Below, one piece after another: positions 1-6,504 of a stretch of DNA of 64,000 nt. Position numbers and translations under genes: made by a program. Origin of the DNA: Bacteroidota bacterium (GTDB lineage Bacteria > Bacteroidota > Bacteroidia > Chitinophagales > Chitinophagaceae); contig JAFAFR010000079.1 in the NCBI GenBank assembly GCA_023423405.1, forward strand, positions 1 through 64,000, in the 5' to 3' direction. Each line of letters begins with the position of its first letter. Within the stretch, counting starts at the first letter, position 1. The notes beneath the pieces were generated by a model. It was not told where the DNA came from. It searched no databases and worked only from the letters and a program-made list of their open reading frames with translations.

Positions 1-179
1 CTCTTACCCCTCAAACGGCTGATCCTCAACTCCTTATCCCCTCTCTCCTCCGCCGTTCGGGTTGCAAATGTACACCCCTTTTCCCTTCACTTCCAAATCT
101 TTTTTCAAAAAACTTTCCTAACCCCTCCTCTCAATCCTCCGTCTCTCTCTCCCTCTCTACCCCTCTCACAAGCGGAGCG
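1..179 (-). other. Purine-rich untranslated leader, no gene
   Basis: Positions 1-396 contain no supported gene. Read leftward, 1-60 and 120-179 are strongly purine-rich (runs of GAGAGGGG and GGAGG) and follow promoters P1 and P2. Stacked promoters with untranslated leaders are typical of rRNA or tRNA operons or of strongly expressed genes. The product lies outside the window, so its identity is inference. Confidence 0.4.
65..97 (-). promoter_or_regulatory. Leftward promoter P1 (Bacteroidota type)
   Basis: On the minus strand a -7 box TACATTTG (72 to 65) lies 21 bp downstream of a -33 box TTTG (97 to 94), matching the Bacteroidota consensus TTTG-N19-21-TAnnTTTG. It is the last of three such promoters and points out of the window. 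Its predicted transcript begins near position 58 with a purine-rich leader and no open frame before the edge. Confidence 0.65.
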
Positions 180-211
180 CAAAGGTAAGCCGCTCCAAAT
201 TGTCTACCAAA
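180..211 (-). promoter_or_regulatory. Leftward promoter P2 (Bacteroidota type)
   Basis: Minus-strand -7 box TACCTTTG (187 to 180) and -33 box TTTG (211 to 208) are separated by 20 bp. The leader after it is purine-rich and shares GAGAGGGG words with the leader after P1, so promoter plus leader may be a duplicated module. Confidence 0.65.
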
Positions 212-274
212 TATTTATTGAAGTTTTTTCTACCTCAAACCATAAACGAAGAACTAAAAAGTATAGCGGGACTG

Positions 275-306
275 CAAACATAAAACTAGTGCAGCTATTG
301 GCCAAA
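275..306 (-). promoter_or_regulatory. Leftward promoter P3 (Bacteroidota type)
   Basis: Minus-strand -7 box TATGTTTG (282 to 275) and -33 box TTTG (306 to 303) are spaced by 20 bp. This is the most upstream of the three tandem promoters. It lies just past the stop codon of the DoxX-like gene, so it starts a separate leftward unit. Confidence 0.6.
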
Positions 307-396
307 CATTTTTAAGCACAAAAGAAAACGGAAGACTGAAACCCGCGCGGGGAAAGGGTTATAACGGAAACCGAAAACCTGTAACTGCGGCCAGGC

Positions 397-1203
397 TCAT
401 GCGCCGGCCAGCTTCTTATTACCCCACCAACCCCTGCCCGTAGACAGGGGGTTGCCGCTCAGCAACCAGAGCGCCAGGATGGCGCCATAACTCCCTCCTC
501 TTTCAATCCATTCAAAGAGGCCGTAGTTCGGGTAGAACATTTCACTGAGCATTTTCCAGCCGAAGAACAACAGCAGCAGCGGGCGGATGGGCTTCACCAG
601 CACCAGCAGGGCAGCCAATACCTCCAGGAGCCCCACCCAGCGCGCCATAGCAACCGCGGGAAGTCCCAGCGAAGCATACTGGTCCAGCAATCCCTTTTTC
701 TCGATCAGGTTCAGCCAGCCATGTCCCAGGAGGAGCAGAAAAACCACTACCTGCAGCACCTGGCGGGTGCGTTGCAATTGCGCGGGCGATCCATTTCCCG
801 GCACCGCCATCTTCCTGAAAAAACCGCGCAGGTGCTGCGGAAAACCGACCAGCACCAGCAGGGCCAGCGGCGCACCATAGTTACCGGCCCTTTCCAGGAA
901 TTCTGCAAAGGGTTCACCTGAAAGGGGCCGCAGCAGGGCCGTGAGCAGGCCCCAGAAGATCAGCCAGGCCGGTACAAAACGCACCGGGTATACCAGCATC
1001 CAGATACCCATCAGGATATCGGCAATGCCGACAACAGGCATGAGGGCATAAGAAGTTTCCCGGCCAATGCCGAAAACGCCGAAATAGTTGCACCATATTT
1101 CCTTGGTGATGACGCCAAAAACGCCGTGTCCAATAAAACAGCAGGCGACGGCAATACGAAGAGTAAGGGCTACCTGGTCTTCGGTCCTGGTTAACTTGTT
1201 CAT
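397..1203 (-). CDS. DoxX-like integral membrane protein with internal duplication
   Basis: A 268-residue membrane protein with about eight hydrophobic segments and no signal peptide. Its two halves are recognisably related. GHGVFGV near the N-terminus matches GHGWLNL in the middle, and ERAGNYGAPLAL at the end of half one matches ERGGSYGAILAL at the end of half two. Each half has the four-helix size and GHG start of DoxX-family proteins, so this looks like a tandem DoxX duplication. The ATG at 1203 is chosen because it begins MNKLTR just before the first helix; a frame extending to 1287 would translate repeat DNA. DoxX proteins are poorly understood and have been linked to redox or quinone functions. 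No operon partner is present. Confidence 0.7.
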   Translation of the reverse strand: MNKLTRTEDQVALTLRIAVACCFIGHGVFGVITKEIWCNYFGVFGIGRETSYALMPVVGIADILMGIWMLVYPVRFVPAWLIFWGLLTALLRPLSGEPFAEFLERAGNYGAPLALLVLVGFPQHLRGFFRKMAVPGNGSPAQLQRTRQVLQVVVFLLLLGHGWLNLIEKKGLLDQYASLGLPAVAMARWVGLLEVLAALLVLVKPIRPLLLLFFGWKMLSEMFYPNYGLFEWIERGGSYGAILALWLLSGNPLSTGRGWWGNKKLAGA

Positions 1204-1244
1204 GGGGTTTCCTGAAAAATGAAAGCTAATATACGAAAGAAGAA

Positions 1245-1272
1245 GGTTTGGGGTTTGTGGTTTGGGGTTGGC
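1245..1272 (+). repeat. G/T-rich block (GGTTTGGGG type)
   Basis: The plus strand reads as alternating GG/GGGG and TTT/TTTGT runs ending in GGTTGGCG. Three other blocks of the same family follow within 600 bases; the next one (1550-1590) is in the opposite orientation. Confidence 0.7.
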
Positions 1273-1549
1273 GACGGTGTATGGCATGATAGCTGTTGAC
1301 GTCTAAGCGGCAGCAACGGTATCGGCAACGCCACCAGCGGTAGTGATAATAGCAGGATCCGCTTTGAAGCCCACCAATCTTACCCCGGAATCGGTCGTTC
1401 GTGCCGCCCAGGGTTTGCCGTTCCTGCCTTTTTCACCGCTCATTCTGTAGTGTTTGACCGCTGTTTCACCGCTCCGGCTGTACTGTTTTACTAGTGACGA
1501 TGGCTTGATGATGGCTTCACCATGGCTTCTTCCTGTAGTGCTGCGGCCC

Positions 1550-1590
1550 AACCCCAAACCACAGACCACAGACCACAAACTACAGACTAG
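1550..1590 (-). repeat. C/A-rich block, inverted copy of the GGTTTGGGG family
   Basis: The plus strand reads AACCCCAAACC followed by three CAGACCA or CAAACTA units. Its reverse complement ends in GGTTTGGGGTTGG like the block at 1245-1272, so the two form an imperfect inverted pair about 280 bases apart. Confidence 0.7.
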
Positions 1591-1732
1591 AAACACCCCT
1601 CCATTTCACACTTTGGGACGTTTGTTCGTAAACCCCGGGACGTTTGCTTACTGATTGCGGGGTGAAAATGGCATTTGTTGCTTCACCCTTGCTTTAACCC
1701 TGTATCAAATTCGCTGGAACCGCTGACGCTAA

Positions 1733-1765
1733 GTTTGGAGTCTGTGGTCTGGAGTTTAAGGTTGG
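1733..1765 (+). repeat. G/T-rich block, diverged copy
   Basis: Starts GTTTGGAGTCTGTGGTCTGG and ends in GGTTGG, a diverged member of the family in the same orientation as the 1245 block. It pairs imperfectly with the C/A block at 1815-1855. Confidence 0.65.
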
Positions 1766-1814
1766 CGTGGGAGGCATTCTTTTAGCAACTGGTTTTCAGT
1801 ACACGCCAAAGGCA

Positions 1815-1855
1815 ACAACCCCAAACTCCCAAACCACAAACCCCAAACCACCCCC
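1815..1855 (-). repeat. C/A-rich block beside the bioB stop codon
   Basis: Reads as CCCCAAACTCCCAAACCACAA and continues to a C run three bases before the bioB stop codon. It is the inverted member of the second pair and could fold with 1733-1765 downstream of bioB. Confidence 0.7.
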
Positions 1856-1857
1856 CG

Positions 1858-2826
1858 CTACGCCGGGAGTTCCTCCTTGAAAGCCTCGCGGGGCTTGAGT
1901 CCCAGCAAACGGAACATCAGGTGATCGTCCTCGAAGGAAGGATTGGGCGTGGTGAGCAGCTTCTCGCCGGCAAAAATGGAATTGGCGCCCGCCATAAAGC
2001 AGAAAGCCTGTTCGGTGACGTTCATCTCGTTACGGCCGGCACTAAGACGCACCATGGAGCCAGGCATTAGAATGCGGGCGGTGGCAATCATTCGCACCAT
2101 GTCCCAAATGTCTACTTTGCTGTTGTGCTGCAGCGGCGTTCCGGCCACCGGCACCAGCGCATTGATGGGAACCGACTCGGGATGTTTGGGCAGGGTGCAA
2201 AGCGTGTGCAGCATGCCGATCCGGTCCTCGTGGGTTTCACCCAGCCCGATGATGCCGCCGCTGCATACGCTGATGCCGGCTTTCCGGACATTTTCTAGCG
2301 TATTGAGCCGGTCGTCGTAGGTGCGGGTAGTGATAATGTCGACGTATTTTTCTTCCGAAGTATCAAGATTGTGGTTGTAGGCATACAGCCCGGCCTCCTG
2401 TAAGCGGGCCGCCTGCGATTCCGTGAGCATGCCCATGGTGCAGCATACTTCCATACCCAGTTCGTTCACGCCCTTAACCATATCGAGCACACGGTCGAAA
2501 TCGCGGTTATCGCGTACTTCGCGCCAGGCAGCGCCCATGCAGAAACGCGTGGATCCCGCTTCCCGGGCCTTGCGCGCATAGGCCAGCACTTCGTCGGTTT
2601 TCATCAGGGCCTGCACGTTCACGCCGGTATTGTAACGCGCCGCCTGCGGGCAGTAGGCGCAGTCCTCCGAGCAGCCGCCGGTTTTGATGGAAAGCAGGGT
2701 GCAAACCTGCACTTCGGCCGTATCCTGGTACTGGCGGTGCATCGTGGCGGCGCGGTAAACCAGTTCCAGCAGCGGCTCTTCATAAATCTCTTTTATCTCT
2801 TCTTTTGTCCAGTCGTTTCGGATCAT
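1858..2826 (-). CDS. bioB: Biotin synthase
   Basis: Radical SAM enzyme that inserts sulfur into dethiobiotin, the last step of biotin synthesis in the cytoplasm. The 322-residue length is normal. The radical SAM cysteines are C52, C56 and C59 (GCSEDCAYCPQ). The [2Fe-2S] ligands of the family are all present: C96, C128, C188 and R260, the last in VRLSAGRNEM. NHNLDTSEEKY and SGGIIGLGE are classic BioB segments. The ATG at 2826 gives the usual short N-terminus. The gene follows the M42 peptidase after 38 bp on the same strand and has its own possible -7 box in that gap. No other biotin genes are nearby, so the pathway is split in this genome. Confidence 0.97.
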   Translation of the reverse strand: MIRNDWTKEEIKEIYEEPLLELVYRAATMHRQYQDTAEVQVCTLLSIKTGGCSEDCAYCPQAARYNTGVNVQALMKTDEVLAYARKAREAGSTRFCMGAAWREVRDNRDFDRVLDMVKGVNELGMEVCCTMGMLTESQAARLQEAGLYAYNHNLDTSEEKYVDIITTRTYDDRLNTLENVRKAGISVCSGGIIGLGETHEDRIGMLHTLCTLPKHPESVPINALVPVAGTPLQHNSKVDIWDMVRMIATARILMPGSMVRLSAGRNEMNVTEQAFCFMAGANSIFAGEKLLTTPNPSFEDDHLMFRLLGLKPREAFKEELPA

Positions 2827-2846
2827 AAGTGACAGTATTGGTCCGG

Positions 2847-2854
2847 CAAAAATA
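2847..2854 (-). promoter_or_regulatory. Possible -7 element of the bioB promoter
   Basis: TATTTTTG on the minus strand matches TAnnTTTG and ends 20 bases before the bioB ATG. No convincing -33 TTTG lies at the right distance inside the end of the upstream gene, so only half of the promoter is supported. Confidence 0.4.
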
Positions 2855-2864
2855 TGGGTTCTGC

Positions 2865-3980
2865 TCAGAGATAGGACAGGTTGGTCTTCGGGCCAACCGC
2901 CAGGAGCGTTTCATACATGAGCCGGATGGTGTTTTCGATATCGGAGCGGTGCAGCATCTCCACCGTGGTGTGCATGTAACGCAGCGGAATGCTGATGAGC
3001 ACAGAGGGACAGCCTTCGGCCGCATAGGCAAAGGAATCGGTATCGGTGCCGGTACTGCGGCTCACTGCGCGCAACTGCACCGGGATGTCTTTTTTCGCCG
3101 CCACGTCCTGCACCAGGTCGAGCAGCTTGTTGTGCACGGCCGGTCCATAGGCCAGGGAGGAACCTTTGCCGCAGGCCACTTCGCCTTCGATGATCTTGTT
3201 CACCATGGGCGTGGACGTATCGTGGGTTACATCGGTAACGATGGCGATATCGGGACGCAGCCGGCGGGCGATCATTTCGGCGCCGCGCAATCCCACTTCT
3301 TCCTGCACGGCATTCACCACGTAGAGCCCGAAGGGAAGTTTCTTTTTATTCTCTTTCAGCAGGCGCGCCACCTGCGCAATCATAAAACCACCAATACGGT
3401 TATCGAAAGCGCGGGCGATATAGTTGTCGTTGGCCAGCTCGTCAAAGCCATCCTGGTAGGTAACGACCGAGCCTATGCGAATTCCCAGTTCTTCCACTTC
3501 CTTTTTGCTGCGGGCGCCGCAGTCGAGGAAAAGATTGTCGACCTTGGGATTGGGTTCCTTCTGATCGGGATTGGCCAAACGGGTATGGATAGCCGGCCAT
3601 CCGAACACCGCTTTCACCGGTCCTTTCTTACCATGTACGAACACCCGCTGCGCCGGTGCGATCTGGTGGTCCACACCGCCGTTGCGTTTGAGATAGAGCA
3701 GCCCTTCGGGCGTAATATAATTTACAAACCAACTGATCTCATCGGCATGGGCTTCGATCACCACTTTAAAAGGCGCATCGGGATTCACCATGCCCACCAC
3801 GCTGCCATAGGGGTCAACAAAATGTGTGTCGATATAAGGTTGGAGATACTTGAGCCATACTTTCTGCCCGGCGCTTTCAAAACCAACCGGGCTGGGGGTA
3901 TTCAGGTATTCGCGGAGAAAATCAAATGCGGGCGCATCGATGATGCCAGCCTGTTTTTTTGCTGCTTTGGAAACGGCCAT
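2865..3980 (-). CDS. M42 family metallopeptidase (glutamyl/leucyl aminopeptidase type)
   Basis: Cytoplasmic di-metal aminopeptidase of the M42 (PepA/FrvX/YsdC) family, 371 residues, usual length. All expected metal and catalytic positions are visible: H78 and D80 in EAHADE, D193 in AFDNRIG, E227/E228 in QEEVGLRG, D250 in IVTDVTHDT, and H337 in RYMHTTVE. M42 enzymes form dodecameric shells that trim short peptides. There is no signal peptide. The N-terminal residues (MAVSKAAKKQ) extend slightly beyond typical members. It sits 17 bp after a lipoprotein gene and 38 bp before bioB on the same strand. Confidence 0.93.
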   Translation of the reverse strand: MAVSKAAKKQAGIIDAPAFDFLREYLNTPSPVGFESAGQKVWLKYLQPYIDTHFVDPYGSVVGMVNPDAPFKVVIEAHADEISWFVNYITPEGLLYLKRNGGVDHQIAPAQRVFVHGKKGPVKAVFGWPAIHTRLANPDQKEPNPKVDNLFLDCGARSKKEVEELGIRIGSVVTYQDGFDELANDNYIARAFDNRIGGFMIAQVARLLKENKKKLPFGLYVVNAVQEEVGLRGAEMIARRLRPDIAIVTDVTHDTSTPMVNKIIEGEVACGKGSSLAYGPAVHNKLLDLVQDVAAKKDIPVQLRAVSRSTGTDTDSFAYAAEGCPSVLISIPLRYMHTTVEMLHRSDIENTIRLMYETLLAVGPKTNLSYL

Positions 3981-3997
3981 GTAATGATTTTTAAAGA

Positions 3998-4477
3998 TTA
4001 TTGTCCCAGCAAAACAATAGGGCGGGTCACCAGGGTATCGCTGGTATTGCCTGCCTTGTCTTTGACCACGATACGGAATTGTATGGTATCGTTTTTATCG
4101 AGCGGCGGAAGCTGGGGCTGGTTGAAATCGCGGTAGAAATCGGACTGTAACAGGTTGAGCTCAATTTCACCCGAACTGTTGTCGGGAAATTCGGGAAGGG
4201 ACCCATATATTTCCACGTAAGGCGCAATGGGTGCGCGGGTATTCAGCCAAATAGGCTGATAAAAAATGGAGGAATCACGAATGCCGGAGAGGTCGCCTTC
4301 CTTATCGGTGAACTTCATCGTGATCCCGAAACGCGCCTGGGCCTCGTAGGGAACCAGGGTGCTCTGGCTTTTCAGTTCCAGCGTCGGTTTGGTTTCGAAT
4401 TTATTTTTGCCGCAGGCAAGCATGCCCGTTACCAGAACCAATACCAGGGCCGAAAGCAAATACGGTTTCCGAATCAT
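3998..4477 (-). CDS. Hypothetical lipoprotein
   Basis: A 159-residue protein with a lipoprotein signal peptide; the lipobox TGMLAC puts the lipidated cysteine at residue 22. The rest is beta-rich, with KFTDKEGDLSG and KDKAGNTSDTL segments reminiscent of immunoglobulin-like or calcium-loop folds, but I do not recognise a family. It is the first gene of the leftward group lipoprotein-M42-bioB and is divergent from the acyl-protein synthetase gene, with 52 bp between starts. Function unknown. Confidence 0.75.
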   Translation of the reverse strand: MIRKPYLLSALVLVLVTGMLACGKNKFETKPTLELKSQSTLVPYEAQARFGITMKFTDKEGDLSGIRDSSIFYQPIWLNTRAPIAPYVEIYGSLPEFPDNSSGEIELNLLQSDFYRDFNQPQLPPLDKNDTIQFRIVVKDKAGNTSDTLVTRPIVLLGQ

Positions 4478-4529
4478 AATGCATCTATCTTGTGGACGAA
4501 TTTATCAACTACCCGCTGATTAACCTAAC

Positions 4530-5522
4530 ATGCGAAGCGAATTGATTCATAAAATTTTCAGCAGTTCCGCACCGCAAATGCCCGACCTGATGCTGGAAAT
4601 ATTCCGCTACCAGTTCCGGGAAAACGCGCTCTACCGCTCCTTTTGCGAAGCCATTGGGCGCAATCCCAATAGCGTGCAAGCCATCGAAACAATTCCTTAC
4701 CTGCCCATTTCTTTTTTCAAATCGCATGCCGTGCGTACCGGCGACTACGAGCCCGAGACCTGGTTCGAAAGCAGCGGCACCACGGGTTCCGTCAACAGCC
4801 GGCACTATATCCGTTCCCTCGATTTGTACCGCCAGAGCTTCCGGCAGGGCTTCGAACGCTTTTACGGCCAGCCGCAAGACTGGTGCATCATCGGGCTCCT
4901 GCCCTCCTACCTGGAACGAAACCATTCTTCACTGGTGGTGATGGTGGACGACCTGGTCCGTGCCTCGGGGCACCCCGCCAGCGGTTTTTATTTATACGAG
5001 CAGGAAAAACTGGCGCAAACCCTGCATGCGCTTGAAACGGCCGGACAAAAAACCCTGCTCTTCGGGGTCAGTTTTGCATTGCTCGACCTGGCCGCCAGCC
5101 ACCCGCAGCCCCTGCATCACACCACTATTATTGAAACCGGCGGCATGAAAGGAAGGAGTGCCGAGCTGACCCGGGAAGAACTGCACGCGCGTTTGCAGGC
5201 CGCTTTCGGACCCGCCCCCATCCATTCCGAATACGGTATGACCGAATTGCTGAGCCAGGCCTATGCGCCTGAAGGCGGACGATTCTGGTCGCCGCCCTGG
5301 CTGCGGGTCAGCCTGCGAGAGGAAGATGATCCATTGAAAATCATTGAGTTGGGGGACAAACCGGTACAGGGCGTGATCAATGTGGCCGATCTGGCCAACC
5401 TCGATTCCTGCGCCTTTATTGCCACGGAGGACCTGGGCCGCCTTCATCCCGGAGGCAGCTTTGAAGTACTGGGACGGCTCGACCGGGCCGATATCCGCGG
5501 CTGCAGTTTGCTGGTTCTTTAA
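4530..5522 (+). CDS. LuxE/PaaK-like acyl-protein synthetase
   Basis: A 330-residue adenylate-forming enzyme of the LuxE acyl-protein synthetase type. The phosphate-binding loop SSGTTGS is at 81-87, ETGGMKGR at 202-209, the aromatic core EYGMTEL at 234-240, and the closing GRLDRADIRG near the C-terminus. LuxE activates a fatty acid with ATP and carries it on a cysteine for a reductase; PaaK relatives make aryl-CoA thioesters. No LuxC-type reductase, acyl carrier protein or lipid operon is adjacent, so the substrate is unknown. It is monocistronic, with a hairpin plus T-run terminator 114 bp after the stop. Confidence 0.8.
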   Translation: MRSELIHKIFSSSAPQMPDLMLEIFRYQFRENALYRSFCEAIGRNPNSVQAIETIPYLPISFFKSHAVRTGDYEPETWFESSGTTGSVNSRHYIRSLDLYRQSFRQGFERFYGQPQDWCIIGLLPSYLERNHSSLVVMVDDLVRASGHPASGFYLYEQEKLAQTLHALETAGQKTLLFGVSFALLDLAASHPQPLHHTTIIETGGMKGRSAELTREELHARLQAAFGPAPIHSEYGMTELLSQAYAPEGGRFWSPPWLRVSLREEDDPLKIIELGDKPVQGVINVADLANLDSCAFIATEDLGRLHPGGSFEVLGRLDRADIRGCSLLVL

Positions 5523-5635
5523 TTTTTTTTTAACGCCAAGCAGCATTCCCGAAACGGTCCGGGTCTATGTATCTGGAGGTATCTGTTTACCATCTATTTG
5601 ACCAGATCTTACTGCTTTTTGCTTACCAGCCACTG

Positions 5636-5671
5636 AACCGGGGATAGAAATATTCCCGGTTTTTATTTTTT
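5636..5671 (+). terminator. Intrinsic terminator after the LuxE-like gene
   Basis: AACCGGG (5636-5642) and CCCGGTT (5655-5661) form a perfect 7-bp stem with a 12-base loop, followed by TTTATTTTTT. The T-tract overlaps the last codons of the convergent epimerase gene. Confidence 0.7.
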
Positions 5672-6499
5672 CAGGGTCCGCAGGAAACGGATGCTTTCCG
5701 GAACCTGCACAAAAACCCGGTCGCTTTCGTCTTCAATATAATAGTGCTTCACCCCGGCCTTACGCGCCGCGCGGATCACGGCGGGAATATCGATCTGCCC
5801 CTGGCCCAGGCTCACGTTGTTCTGGCCCGAAGTGCCGCCCACCGGGTTCCTGGCTACGCCTTTTTTCAGGTCTTTCAGGTGCATGAGGTAAATGCGTTTG
5901 CCATAACGGCGAAGGATATCCACGGGGTCCTTGCCGGGAAAATATACCCAAAGAATATCTAGCTCAAATCCCACCCAACGGGGATCTGTAGCCGATTGCA
6001 GGAAATCGTAATAAGTGCCCTTGCCATAGGGCTGAAATTCGTAGCCGTGGTTGTGGTAGCAGAAACGAATACCATATTTTTCCATGAGCAACTGGCCGGC
6101 CCTGTTGAAATCATCGGCGGCCTGCTGGGCCACGGCCAGGGTGAAACCAGTGGAATCGTGGGGGATCCAGGCCACCCGTACAAAAGCAGCGCCGAGGGTA
6201 CGGGCGGTCTCCCCTACTTCGTCTGTCTTGTTTTTCAGGTCGGCATAACTCACGCCGTAAGAGGTGCAAATCATGCCGCGCTCATCGAGCAGCCGGCGCA
6301 ATTCAGCCGGCGTTTTTCCGAACAGGCTGGAAAACTCCATATTGATGAGGCCCATCGCCCGGATGCTGTCGAGCGTACCGGGCAGGTCTTTTTCCAGGCT
6401 GTTGCGGAACGTGTAGGAAACCACGCCGGGGAACATTTCCTGGGCCTGCGACAAGAAGGTAATGATACAAAAACAAAAAATGCCGATGATCTTTTTCAT
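5663..6499 (-). CDS. Secreted sugar phosphate isomerase/epimerase-like TIM-barrel protein
   Basis: A 278-residue protein with a cleavable signal peptide (MKKIIGIFCFCIITFLSQAQ) followed by a xylose-isomerase-like (AP endonuclease 2 fold) TIM barrel. Likely metal ligands are the Glu of CYHNHGYEF, the Asp of FELDILW, the His of LMHLKDL and the Glu of YYIEDES. Cytoplasmic relatives epimerise or isomerise sugars and inositols; exported versions next to DUF1080 and Gfo/Idh/MocA proteins are thought to act on keto-sugars, which is inference here. It is the last gene of the leftward operon, 5 bp after the oxidoreductase gene. Confidence 0.85.
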   Translation of the reverse strand: MKKIIGIFCFCIITFLSQAQEMFPGVVSYTFRNSLEKDLPGTLDSIRAMGLINMEFSSLFGKTPAELRRLLDERGMICTSYGVSYADLKNKTDEVGETARTLGAAFVRVAWIPHDSTGFTLAVAQQAADDFNRAGQLLMEKYGIRFCYHNHGYEFQPYGKGTYYDFLQSATDPRWVGFELDILWVYFPGKDPVDILRRYGKRIYLMHLKDLKKGVARNPVGGTSGQNNVSLGQGQIDIPAVIRAARKAGVKHYYIEDESDRVFVQVPESIRFLRTLKK

Positions 6500-6504
6500 G
6501 CTCG

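Larger units (their letters stand above)
1204..1857. other. Repeat-rich intergenic region, no supported gene
   Basis: This 650-base stretch holds no credible gene. It contains four G/T-rich or C/A-rich blocks listed separately, a direct repeat TTTCACCGCT at 1431-1440 and 1464-1473, and a direct repeat GGGACGTTTG at 1615-1624 and 1637-1646. A 97-codon leftward frame (1303-1596) starts inside one of the repeat blocks and resembles no protein I recognise. Confidence 0.6.

Noticed and set aside
1303..1596. 97-codon leftward frame in the intergenic block
   Set aside because: Its first residues translate a CA/GT repeat block, it has no recognisable domain, and it lies among other repeats; coding is not supported.
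2829..4136. Long rightward frame opposite M42 and the lipoprotein gene
   Set aside because: It is the antisense of a confident M42 peptidase with all catalytic residues; its His/Gly-rich composition is typical of a shadow frame.
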